Shown piece after piece: positions 48,200 to 60,504 of a stretch of 64,000 nt of DNA. A program made the position numbers and the translations under genes. A model generated the notes under the pieces. The model saw only the letters and a list, made by a program, of their open reading frames with translations, was not told where the DNA came from and did no database searches. The first letter of the stretch is position 1. Each line of letters opens with the position of its first letter. The stretch comes from Eutypella sp. D-1 (taxonomy: Eukaryota > Ascomycota > Sordariomycetes > Xylariales > Diatrypaceae): contig JAJTTP010000007.1 of assembly GCA_023313575.1 (NCBI GenBank), positions 248,001-312,000 on the forward strand. The letters run 5' to 3'.

Positions 48200-49251
48200 T
48201 GTCGAGTGTTTTTTTTTTTCTAGAAAGGGTCAAATTCATGCACTTTTTTCCCCCCTACTGCGCGTGTGCACAAGTTCGGGATCGTAACTGGATTTACGTT
48301 TTCATATACCGGCGTTTAGAAGGGGCATGAGCTTGTTCGCATGGCAAATTGGGGGTTCACTGTCCGATCGGCAGGGCAGAAAGGCGCTAAGGGGGTTTTC
48401 CGCGATTCGTTATCCATTTCTTCCTCACTTTGCGTTCATAAACATCCATGAATCTCGTATAAAGCAAAGATGGTGTCAATCCGCACACACGTACATAAAC
48501 AATCCAACCCGTTTTCCTACAGTACACTTCCTTTCTGCTCCTTGCTCTTTCTTTTGTTCGGATTCCAACCTGCCCCCTTTTTTTTAGCATGCCAAATGCG
48601 GGGTTCCGGGTTTTTCTCTATCTCTATAAGGACGCATGGGACAACCTTCGCGCTGCAGCTTCGTTATATACCACCTTTCCCTTTTCCTTAACTTTCCCTC
48701 CCTATCAATCGATCGATCAATAATTTTTACATCATGACGGGGGTGACAATAATTTGGGTGAGCAGGAATAGGATCAGGCACCTGGGAGAACTGCCTCCTA
48801 CGATAGACATTAGGTGGCACCAGAGGGTTGCTGGTTTGACATAGCAGCTGGGATAGATACACGGCAGGGGTGGATACAAAAACGGGGGGTTAGAGGTTAG
48901 AAAGGAACTTCTTTCTGTGCGTGTGTGTGTTGGCACTGGGTCCGGTCAGCTCAGGTCTTACACGCTGAGAAAGAAGGCCCGGACAAGTGTCAGAACGACC
49001 AGTCGACCGCGCTGGTGCCACGTGAGGGGTTTTCTCTGCGGGCTTCCAGTTCTCGACCTAAAAAAAAGGTTGCGAGACGAGATGGAGGGGGGGGAACCCT
49101 TTAGGGGACCGAGGGAGGAATTGCCTAGTTGAGCTAATAGAAAGAAGATGATTCGGCGGCAGCTTTTTTCTCGCGTTACACCACCGCATACCAAAATGGG
49201 GACCCTTATCCTATCGCATCTTTTGCTGAGTGACCTGCCTTGACCTGTCAT

Positions 49252-49271
49252 CATGTCATGTCATGTCATGT
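49252..49271. repeat. (CATGT)4 microsatellite
   Basis: Four exact pentamer copies in gene-poor DNA. No assigned role. Confidence 0.85.
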
Positions 49272-51486
49272 ACCCCTTCCATGGACATTGATTCTACCGG
49301 CTAGCTACCTCAACCTATCTATCTACTTTACATAACTTCAACATTTCAGGTGGTTCTTTTGCCTCAACCATTGCCTTGGCCTTCGCTCGTTGCCCCCTCT
49401 CACCCTTCTTGCCTGTCCAATAAACATCTCGCGATAATGATGCCGAATTTAGCTACGTAAGTCATGGGGGGAGGGGGCTAGCGACCGTGGGTGTGGGCAA
49501 GACCGAGTCCGAATCCCGGGCTTAGGTTGGGTTGGGGGGGGCACAGACGGGCCGACCTCTAGCTTACTTCATTACTTTGTTAGCTAGCAGTTTATTAACA
49601 GATGATACAATCAGACGTCCTCCTTTGTTACCGTGACACATGAAAGAATGGAAAAGCGAATGCGGTCCGCCGATATAACAAGACTTAGTTAGGCCATTAA
49701 CCAACTTGCTGGTACAAACATTAGTATTCAACTACCTACCTACCTACTCGTGGACAAAGCAAAAAGTTTTGGCTGGCTCTTTTTTTTTTAATCTCCGCCG
49801 GCCCAAAACTTTAAACCACGTGGTTTCTTTTTATTATTCATCTTTGTTGTTGCCGATGATGTCAGGTTTGGTTGTTCACATACGACTCTTAGTAAGTGAG
49901 GTTGCAATGGCATGGTACTCTCAGCTTCGCTAAGGATTTGGTAGGATGGATGGATACCGAGACTTTTTGCGGCTCTGCTATGAGTAACAACCTCCTCGTC
50001 GACGTCGGCGCCGTTTCCGAGCTCATTCCCTTTTTTTTCTTTATCTTTTTTTTAATATTGCCCTGGACCATCGTGTCATATACCGACGCTAATTGTAACC
50101 CACCGACTGAACTTAGGTAATCGGCTCTCTTGAGTTGGCTTTACCTGCGTAAATATTATACAGCACATGTCCTGAGTTTGTAGGTAGGTAGGTAGGTAGT
50201 CAGGCAGGTCACAAAAAACCAAAACCCACCCAAGCCGGATGCGCCGGAGGTTCAATTAACTAGTTACGTACATACATACCCTTATGTTACTAGAAGCGCG
50301 GTTAACGGTGTATATTATACATACATGTATGTTGCTATGCGTCTACACTACCTACCAAGGTAGTATAACGAAGATAATAACCACTAAGTAATAACCGTTA
50401 GCACTGGAAAATCCGGTGCCTGTGCCTGTGCCTGCCATGGCTTTTTTCACTACTTCACTACTTAACGGTGGTTATTGGGACGGTTTCTTGGCTTTGGCGC
50501 CGGCGGCGACGGCGCTGAAGTTGTGATCGCATCATCCTGTTGTATACGTACATAGGTAACCAGAATAGACAGGAAGCTCAGAACCCCTTCTGCAGAATTG
50601 TTTTCTGCTTGTTAACCATGTTCTGAAGATTCCATACATTAGGCGGGTAGGCCCCATCGTAATGCGCCCTGATGGGACCTCAACTTAACTTGTAGAAGGG
50701 CCCGTTATATCCATCTGATGTATGTATGTATGCAACGCATAGGGGGAGATGAGTGCTAGATTCCCGTTAATGATCGCCGCAGGTATGTTATGTGTATATT
50801 TTGCATGTACAGCTGTACATACAGCGCGATAGTGGGCTCCTACGGCGTCCCCTATACCCCACCGATGCAGCCCACATCCGGACAATAACTTATACAAATA
50901 CATACATGTATGTACTTATATTGGCCTATGTACATACATATCAGTTCGCAGTCTTTAATACACAGATGTTCTGAAGCACAAATCAACTTCTAATGAGAAT
51001 CACATACTTAATTCCTACATAGTTAATCTCCATGACAAACAAGTAGAGAAAAGACTTATGTACATTACATATGAAATTACACGCCGAGAATCCTCCCGGC
51101 CGGTCAACGGAATGAAATTACAGGCTCCTCTCAGACGTCTCCCTACTGCCAAGCTAACACACACACGAAGAAGCGCGCATATGCTACGAAGTTTGGCCCA
51201 GTGTGTTCCATCTCGGCAGGTTTATTTAGCGGTCGATCATCACCCATGGGACTTTGACTAATACAGCGGCGCGGGATTAGGGGAACCCGGCGGGGGGCGA
51301 GAGAGGGACTTCGAACCCCGGTCCACTGGCCCTAACCGCGGCAGCGTGGCGGCGCGGTTCGGTTAGGGCGGGGCCCATGAGGGCGCTAAGCCGTGCGCTA
51401 TGTGCGGGAATAATCGGGTTTGGATTCGGTGTCCCGCCTAGTCTACTATCCCACGGGGGCGTGGCGGTCGTATCGTAGAGATTATG

Positions 51487-51506
51487 CTCTCTCTCTCTCT
51501 CTCTCT
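51487..51506. repeat. (CT)10 microsatellite
   Basis: Ten uninterrupted CT units in gene-poor DNA. Confidence 0.9.
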
Positions 51507-54340
51507 TGCTTGTCATTTCAGCGCCGGCAAAGGATTACACTTGGTAATCTATCAAACTGAATCCTCTCTGGGATCTGATGAAGCCATAATAATGATAGAT
51601 ATTCTTGTTCTTTCGCAAAGTTAGCTTTTTCCTAATGGAAGACCACGACATTTATGGGTGGTGGTAGTAACTAGTGTGTATGTACAGGAGTGTTCATACA
51701 TGTATAACATACATACACGTATGTCGGTATTCCCGACCCTAGACTAGGACCGGTTCAATTAGCAAGCGCCTACTACAGTAGCTTAGCATATGGTATTTAT
51801 AATGACCATACTATCAGTGACAGTGGGCCGGCGAATCGCGTCCTTCGTCCAGAAGCGAGACCGAAACGACAAGCCGAGCGAGAAAGCGAGAATGTCATCG
51901 CATGCCTCTTATGTAAGGGCCACTCGCGATAACCCCGGGCCGAGTTCAGCCTATCCTACGTCGTTGCTGCGCGCCGCCGCGACTCCCGTGCCAGTCGGCA
52001 GGATGTTATAGCAAGTTATTAATGTACATATTGCCAAACTAGATATGCTAGGTAGGTACCTAGGCAGGTAAGTCCCTAGGTACATGTAGGGTCGGTTTGG
52101 TTTGGCGGGTGGGTATCGTGACATGTGTGAAGCTCCTGTGGTTCGGCGCCCCCTGTCTTATTCGTCGCGAACGCACTTCAACTACTTTACCAGGAACATA
52201 CATATGCACGCGGACGAACTGAACCGGTCTTATGGCGGAAACGTCGCAACCTGCCCGAATAGAACGTTTTATCTATGCACTCGCATAGCTGACTAGAGCA
52301 AGACCGGATATGATAGAACATATATCTCTCAGAACTTAAGTACTAGGTAGGGGGGCGTCCCTATCTGCCTATATGTAAGTCGGCTGGTTTGGCTGGACGG
52401 GGTCTGTTGCAAAATACGGACGATGTAACTCGCTCGGCCTTAGCATCGGGTTGCCGCTTTCGGCACGAGCGTTGGGGGTGCCGACACTGCAACCCCCCGC
52501 GCTGCTCGAGTCCCCGGGCCCGACTTCGTGGAATATGACTGCGGTTAGTGCGCTTACTATGTAAAACCCGCTGGCCTACGTGTGATATGTGCAGCTGCCA
52601 GCAGGCGAGAGCTATATGAGTAGGGCGACTATAAGGAGGGTAGTTCATCACTACATATTCAAGGCGGAAAGGAATGTGTCACATCGAGAGGGGTCACAGG
52701 GCCTATAAGAGAAGATTACCGTTATAACAGCTGTTTTATGTAGCGGGTGTTCGTGGGAACCAGCAATTATGGCTCTGGTGTCTGGCGGCGCAGAATGAAC
52801 GGTTCCCACAGTAGTTATGTTACAATGTTGTCCGGTAAAGGAGACAGGTTGATAATTGGAGTGCCAGTATCCGTAATTATTGGGACAGTCCCTAGCTGCG
52901 TTGTTAGCTGCGCCAGAAGGGTAATAATACTGGTGGGTAGATGGCTGATCAGAGGCTTTGTTCAACTCACCTCCCCAACCGAGGACTAAGTGCGTCTTGT
53001 CTTGTTGCCGAAGATACACACTACAAAACATTCCCGCAATACCTAGTTTATTAAGTTTCCAGGGGATTCATATAGTATGTATACAAGGGAATACATTTAG
53101 AATATTCAGGGGCGGCTCTGTGGTTCCACACGAGGGATGCAGTCTGTCACGCATAGCTGACATCTTACATCGTACGTCGCATATCGTACATCGTATTTCG
53201 TACAACAGAGGGCCACACTTCAATCGCCAAGGCTGCGCTCACCTTGCCTGCCTGCCCGCTTTCCCAATCGGAACTCCGGGGTCAGAAAAACAAGCCTTTG
53301 CCATGCAAAATTGGCGATTTGGGGCCCCGCAATCCGAGGGGATGGGGGAGGACAGGATCTCTGCGTATCCCTATAGACAAGCAACGGGCAGGTCAGACTA
53401 GGTATATACGTTGGTCATCCACTCTGCGAACGCACATACACAAGCCCTCTCTCGTACATCACAGGTACTTCAGTATATGTAAGCCCTAACATAACACGGT
53501 CCCTATCTCTCTGACTACGGACGAAACAATGTTGGTTGGTGAAGCGTGCCAATAAAGAATTACAATACGGCCGCATCTTTTTGATCCTCGAAAGTAACCG
53601 ATTCTGAAGAACAAAAAATGATGCGGTTGAGAGTCCATGTTGGAATCCGGGCATGAGAAAGATGAAACGAAGGGGGACTGATACACCCTAAGCTCCGACA
53701 TCAGGGATAGCCATGAGAACGAGGATACTGATGGCTGCTGAGAAGGCACCCCGACCCGATGCCTGCATATTCAGCTTGCTAGCCTGCCACTGTACCATAA
53801 CGATGGCACGGTGGCTCGCTCTAGGCTGGTCTCAAAGGCCGTTTGTTTATGCGGTTTATAGTTGACGCCCGTCAGGATGGTGGTTTCGTGCTTACCTCAC
53901 TTGCTTCCCTGGCCTGGCACTACGCAAGACCGTATTACTATTCGAATGCAACGCTCCAGTATTTAATTCTTCACAGCCAGATACAGCGTCCCTCCCTCTA
54001 TGACGATAGGTTGCTTTAATAGTAATGAGGCATAGGGCTACTCCTTGTTTGCACGCGATTCTCTGTCGTCTAGTTTCCCGATGCTAAGCACACCGACTTT
54101 CTCCGGTTTCACAATACCAAAGAGACAACAGGAGGAGTTTGGAGATACTGCGCCGTATACTCCTTCCATTCGACAGATGTTTTGTTTGGGCTGCATGCCG
54201 CCCTAGGTGGTCCATCCTTGTTCCCAGTCCGCGATAGCCGACTGCGACTCTCTACTCTTTTGGTTTACTTGTCTACCAGCTTTTTGATCCATGTTTGCGA
54301 CATATGCGTGCGTATCATCCATTGCCGAAGGAAAGGAAAA

Positions 54341-54361
54341 GGGGGGCGGGGGGGGGGGGGG
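54341..54361 (+). repeat. G-run (G6-C-G14)
   Basis: Twenty G in 21 bases on the plus strand. It could fold as a G-quadruplex, and exact length is likely to be unreliable in an assembly. Confidence 0.85.
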
Positions 54362-57300
54362 TTGCGCGGTTCTACCTGCGGTGAATCCCCCCTTCCGATT
54401 CTATGCATATTTTCTATAGAAAATGATATCACAGCATGGCGCAGGAGGCACCGTGCATTCCTTCTTCCCAGATTCCACGTCCTCGGGTTGCCCCATTCCC
54501 TGAAGGCCAATCCCTCCTCGTACTTTCATTTGCCCGATCCTTTATGGCGGCCGCGGATATCCGTCCGGCATCATCGTCGCTACGGTGGGAATTGAGGAGA
54601 GGGAGGGTTGCAGGGCGCTTTCGTCGTTGGCTTGACATGTCGCGTGTCTAGTTGGCTTGGTTCTGCAATCTGGTAGTATAACATGGTAGTATCACTGACT
54701 TTGATTCGGCGACTCGGCTGCGGCCCGTTGCCGAATCAAGCTTTACCTCAGGTGACGGCAAGGCAAGTGGTGTGGGTTATACCACGCTCTCCTAGCCTTC
54801 CCACACCGTTCCACGACATATGCACGAAAACATCAGTATGCTCCATGGCCTTTGACCCCAAATTTCTTGCCACCTAATTCAGATCACAGTGCCTACCCTC
54901 ACTGCGAATGTGAAGCTCCCCAAAACAAGCTTTTGATATGGGATTGCCTCTCAGCAGAACTAAGATGACTTGACGTACACCTAGAGCCAAGCCATTAAAT
55001 CGTTCATGCCCGGGCGACACCCGCAAATATCGTGGAGTCTAGACCGGATGGCTTCCCCCAATGTCCTTTTAGAAGCAGTTGTAGCAAGGTCCAGAAAATA
55101 TCGATAGCACCTACAGTCATGAATCACTATTGTAAGCTTGTGAGCATAGTTTACCCGTTGTTTCGACTAAATTGCCTTATAACCGACAGTCGGTGTGAAT
55201 AGAGAGCGAGCGAAGGCGCTTCTTGCTATCTCGCTACCTCGAAGTTGTATCGATGAGACGATATTGAGGGTTTGTTTCTACAGTTACATCCAATCCCCCT
55301 TTGATATCACACGCATGCGCATATAAATGCATATTATGGTATTGCACACGGGCCCCGGCCCTTAGCATGAACGCAACGTAGTCAGCCGGTAAACCAGGTA
55401 ATAAGATCCGATGCGTCATGTGTGCGTGCTGGCTCTATGCGGGACGGGTACTTACTCCGGCTAGTGTTGGGCCAGTAACCAAACTGACTGGCAGGAAGAG
55501 CCGCAATTATACTCTCGTCGCGTTATACCCTCGTGGCTTGTATGTCGCAATATTCGTAAAGAAAGGCCATAACATCGGGGTCCCTCTGGGTCGGGTCGCT
55601 ATATACTACCCTTTTCCAGTGCTCTTCGGGGTCGCAGGCTGCGCTGAACTCATTCGAAGCCGGTGACCTCCCGTTCATGCCAGCGTACACGGACCCTTTT
55701 CTTGCATGGATGAATCGGACAGGTTGATAAATAAGTGATGGGTGATTACTCTCTGGAAATTATTCGCTCGTGAGGAGCACAGAATCACGCCAGATCGACG
55801 GAAATACCGCATGTGGTTCTGTCCTCCCTCCCCCTGCTCACCTTTATCGCATTCTCCCGCTTGGCCTGACGGTTCCGCAGCTGACTGGGAAGCGTGGTGG
55901 ATTGGGCGCCTGCGGATGTAGCGCGTGAGTCGAAGATACATTGTCGTGACATCCCTCAACAAACGCGATCCTACAGGGCAGCAAGAGGATGGGGGAGTGC
56001 ACTTTGAAGGGGGGGGAGGCAATAAGCAAAAGGAACGTCCCATCCCCGGACTCTGGCGTCGAAGGTCACGCCGCTTTTGTGTTAGCCCAGCCAGGCGCCC
56101 CTGCTTGGCCGAAAAGCTTAGCGTTGCGGGGTGTATATGCACTACCCTTGCCGAGCCTATGCTATGTGACACATCGTGGGTGAGGGCGATGATGACGATG
56201 ACGCGAATTGGCCTATCACAGATGTAGCTGCTTCAGTCAAGCAAGGGGCGGGTTTCTCTTACAAAGAGAGAATCGTAAAAGGGAGTACGTCCACGCGAGC
56301 CTTCACATACAACCCAAGTTAGCCCAAGTGCTTGATCAGCGAAGTTAGCGAAACTAACGTCAGCATACATGATAACTAACACGCGTACTCTCTCATTCCG
56401 CGTGCGTGTGTCGTGTGGCGGGTCTAGAACCCTTGTAAAATTTGCCCCCTTCCTTCATCGTATCGTGAGAGAAAACTGCGAGCGGGGAACGCAAGCAGAA
56501 TTAGACAGACATATGCACTCGCGCCTGGCGACTCCTTTTCTGTCATACGCCCGCCCCACTGGAACCTAAATACGCACCAACTTGTTGAACGCGGTAAAGT
56601 CTGCTGCATGATGATACCACTTACTCTAGTTTCTTCTTCGCTCACTTGCCCACTCGCTGTAGATAGGTAGCTCCATCACTATGCATACTACCTACTCAAG
56701 CCTTTGCCGTCAGAACCGACCAGTGGCGAACATGCTTGGTGTACTTGCCAACCCTTAATGCCTGGTAGACTTTAAGCTACATCAGCGGCGAGGCACCACC
56801 AACCAAGGAAGGCAGGCAGCCCACATAGTCACTGTGCAGTTGGTCTGGCGGTGTATATGCATTAATAGCCATCCCGCTTATCCTTCTGTGTCGGAGTTCC
56901 TCTCTGCGTGATCATATCTGTATGATATAGGGTGTGTATACACGTAGAAAGTCACTAAATATGCCTTCCTTGGTAATACTCTTTAGTGCCCGATCTCAAT
57001 CTACCAATGTCCGCTTTTCGGTGCATTTGGGAAGATCTACTTATAGTGCATTTCCTATTGGAAGTTAGTTAGACTCATGTAGTATCACCCGTTCCCTCTC
57101 TCGTCACCCCAAAGGTCAAGACAAGCTTCGCCAAGAGATCGGGAGCGGGAGAACCCAATGTGCTCTTCCAAAGCAAGGACTGTGGGTTTTTCTTAACCTT
57201 CAGGAACTGTAGGCCAAGACCTACGTGGCTACAGGCTTTACTTGGCATCCGTATCTGTACCTCGTACAATTACACGCTTGTCGTGCTTCTCTTTATTAGT

Positions 57301-59270
57301 GGCCTGCGGTATTTACTATTAACTTCGCCAACTTGGGGACCAAGCATAGTGCACTTTCTTGAGCTCATGGCCATCCCAATAACCACATTATAGCCAGGCA
57401 TTCTCAGTGACTGGTGGATGCAACAAAAGAGGTCCAATATATTATAAGTTGAAGTCTCATAAGAGACTCGCATATAGGCACAGTCGTAATGGCCGCGAAC
57501 TATTTCTATGAAATATTCCAATGACTACGAATGATCAAGTGATTATGGCCAAATAGATCCTATAGAAAAAGGTACCTGTACTTTATCATGGATGACATTG
57601 AGTCTTATCCCGTGTAACTTCAACGTATTGCTTAATTAGAGAAGTGGTTTCCCATAAAGTCGTGACACAAACATGCACCTACTTCTATCGTAGTCGTAGA
57701 CAGCAAAATCATGTTAAGGTGCAAGTTTATGGATTAGTTGATTGTTGTAAGAAACGCTTATGATAGAAATGGAACATATTCTTTTTCGGCCGGTGAAAGC
57801 TTAGCCTTAAATACATTGTGCACTCTCGGCTCCATCGCCACATTTATATGAGTATATCATGATTCTTCGTAGATAGGGATTATCACACTCGATTATTAAA
57901 ATACAGATGTATATCGAGAGACCATTATTCTTCGAGTTGAATAGTATATCAGTTTTGGAGTAATTATTTAAACCTGGTCGTAGATATGAGTATAGCACAC
58001 CAAGGTAGTAATAGGCAACTAGTAGGCAACAACATATGTTCTCTTATTTCTAGAGACTGTTTCCGAAATCAGCATCTCTAATACATGTACAAGCATGGAC
58101 TGTTCGTTCCACGTGCTTGGCCGCTTTGTGTACCCACACCCTCGCTTTCCTTTGCTAGCTCGAGGCCGCGATAGGTTTCTGTCACAATCCGATCCTACGA
58201 TGATTATTATGTCAAACAATCTTCCTAAATAATAGAGTTCCAAAAAACTAATATAATTCTAAGTGCCAAACATTCAGGTTCGGCTTCAATTACCAATGAA
58301 CTAAACATAGAAAGACGGACGGTAACCGCACCTTCCCCTAGGTGCTTAGCTTCAGCAGCTAACCATAGTATACTGTCACATCTTGTTTTGGAGGTGGGCA
58401 AGTAACTCGTAAATAATAATAGCAAGTGATCGTATCGTCTTATAAGTACATTATAACTAGTTAGTTCAATGAAAGTTGTTACGGAGAAACTTCAGCAAAC
58501 TTATCATAGCTACAGTCTAAACAATACTGATTTATATAGTGTAACAAGGGCTAGGAATCTAGGGCTTGGATAGAATCAGAACAACTAATAATTCTCCTGT
58601 GGTCTCGGGGGCCTTAGGTCTTCTCCTCTCGATCAGTCTGGGTGGGATATCTAGGTCTTATATATACACGATTAATGGCTGGTACGTATCGCCATCGAGT
58701 ATTCTGTTATAGCCGTCTTAACCGCCATATAGGTTGTTGGTGGTCATCTGCGTTCCAACGCCTTCCATTTGCAGTCATCACTGCAGATAACAGTGCATGA
58801 TTCCAAATACCATATATTGCCAAGATCTCGTCCAAAACGCCGTACGACATATAGACTGTATATGGCTTCCCAATGTAGATTATTGTCTGAAATACATAAT
58901 AGCGTATAGGCTTAATCATTATGCTGGTCTAGTACAGCCTTTTATGGGATCGCGTATGAGAGGGGGCAGCGAGCAACAACCCAGTTTGGGTGGTCTCCTC
59001 CAATGCACTGACGCTTACTTGCTTAATAGGCTATGCTGGACAGGGGTGCAACTAACTGCATTATTGCACCGTGGTGCGCACCGTTAGTGCGCACCATTTA
59101 ACTGCACGGCACGCATTGGGCCTTTTTTTTTAGTGCGCATTATCGCACGGCACGCACTGGGGGTCCCCAGTGCAACCCGTGCGGTGCAGATATAACGCAC
59201 GAGAATATGATACCAGACCTACTGTTAGTGTTCCTTATATATTTATATGACACCACTAACAGGTGGCTAA

Positions 59271-59300
59271 GGTGGTGGCTGGTGGTGGCTGGTGGTGGCT
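59271..59300 (+). repeat. Three tandem GGTGGTGGCT units inside the MITE
   Basis: Three exact 10-bp copies. Their complement (AGCCACCACC) closely matches AGCCACTACC and GCCACC units about 25-60 bases further on, so this block and the following array can pair as an imperfect hairpin. Confidence 0.9.
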
Positions 59301-59336
59301 TAATATCTTAAAGGAACCCCCTACCAGCCACTACCA

Positions 59337-59432
59337 GCCACCATAATAGCCACCATAATAGCCACCATAATAGCCACTATAGCAGCCACCATAATAACCA
59401 CCATAATAGCTACCATAGTAGCCACCAAAACA
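59337..59432 (+). repeat. Eight 12-bp tandem units (GCCACCATAATA) inside the MITE
   Basis: Eight contiguous 12-base units. Four are exact; the others differ by one to four bases (for example GCCACTATAGCA and GCTACCATAGTA). It forms the centre of the element. Confidence 0.93.
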
Positions 59433-60440
59433 CCAAAACACCAAAAATCTGTATCACGATACCAATCTTAGGCTTCATTCTACCCCCCCCCGGCGACCCC
59501 ACAACTTGCACTATCGCACCAGTGCAGTGCGATAGTGCATATATAACGCACTGCACGGCACCAAAATGAAGGTGGCCGTGCATGTGTTGCACTGCAACGC
59601 ACCAGGACCGTCAGTGCCGTGCCGTGCAGTGCGTTGCGCCCCTGATGCTGGAGCAATGCTGGATATGCAGATCCTGAAATATAAAGTATAGTGGTCTAGA
59701 AACATCTGCAAATGATGAAACATGAAAGCCACAAGAGCAGTAATGTAAAGAGGTGATCGCCATCAGCGCCGGGCGCCTTCAAACTTAGAGGGGTGGGAAA
59801 TGCTAGTTATTTATTTATTTAAAGCAAAAATTCCAATATTCATCAATTTCGTTATGTTCAGAGTGTATAGTCGCTTGATTCATTGGAGCTGGGAGCCCTT
59901 CATTCGCTGTAGGGAATGTCTTTTCATTCAGACATGAGGTGTGGGGCGTCTTACCCCTATTTACCCCTATTTGTGACAATATCATCTACCTAAGTACGTT
60001 AATGAGTATCCACTAAACCCTCCGATAGCAACGTGCCAAGAATGTAACATATGACAGAGAGATCGATTCGTGTATTGTTTGAAGTAGACTAATGATAGCA
60101 TTAAGCCAAAATCTATGAAATAATGTAACAGCTAATTGAACAGAAAATTCAAAGCAGGCACTTCATCAGGATACGTCAAGGCTGTGAAATATTAACTCAT
60201 ACCTTGGAAGTGGCAGCTTTGAGATGTAGAAGGCATAAACTGTGACAACGAAAAGAAATGCAGCCAAGACAGACAGACACCATATAAATCCACTTCCATA
60301 TCGAGCTCGGTGGTCCCACTCGAATCAGAACCTCAATTCTCAACCAAGGTGGGCCTTTCGGAAACCCCGCTTCCTATCAAGAGATAGAAGTTGTCAGCAT
60401 CACGAAGGCCGCGCTCTCTAGATTATAATAGCATTCCATC

Positions 60441-60447
60441 TATATAA
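60441..60447 (+). promoter_or_regulatory. TATA-box-like element for the HET gene
   Basis: TATATAA lies 64 bases before the ATG at 60505. Inference from sequence and spacing. Confidence 0.5.
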
Positions 60448-60504
60448 CCTTCCACACTATTTTAGGATAGAAATACTATCATTTCGCGCATATAACGAAG
60501 CACA

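Larger units (their letters stand above)
59041..59644. mobile_element. 604-bp hAT-type MITE with 8-bp target-site duplication
   Basis: The left end is CAGGGGTGCAACTAACTGCA. The right end, read on the other strand, is CAGGGGCGCAACGCACTGCA, identical at 17 of 20 positions. The element is flanked by perfect direct repeats ATGCTGGA (59033-59040 and 59645-59652). A CAGGG-type terminus with 8-bp duplication is diagnostic of hAT superfamily insertion. The outer 100 bases on both sides are full of GTGCG/CACGGCAC-like subterminal motifs, as transposase-binding regions of hAT elements often are. There is no room for a transposase and none is seen, so it is non-autonomous. The intact duplications argue for a fairly young insertion. 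Internal repeats are listed separately. Confidence 0.93.
48174..60504. other. 12.3-kb gene-poor region between the kinase and HET genes
   Basis: No gene is supported. It holds a 20-bp palindrome just after the kinase stop (48180-48199), a (CATGT)4 tract, a (CT)10 tract, a G-run at 54341-54361, several GTAGGTAGG and TACATACATG-type iterations (50180-50330, 50720, 50900, 51690), CCTAGGTAC palindromes near 52050-52085 and the hAT-type MITE at 59041-59644. Numerous 60-140 codon frames are short, overlap on both strands and lack motifs. The last 100 bases are the HET promoter. Confidence 0.55.

Noticed and set aside
51281..51380. Possible tRNA on the minus strand (GGTTCGAAGTCC resembles a B box)
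   Set aside because: T stem is at best partial and the A-box-like string is too close; no cloverleaf.
58797..59087. 96-codon frame running into the left end of the MITE, perhaps a retrotransposon relic
   Set aside because: Removing the element and one duplication does not restore a longer frame or a convincing polymerase or RNase H motif.
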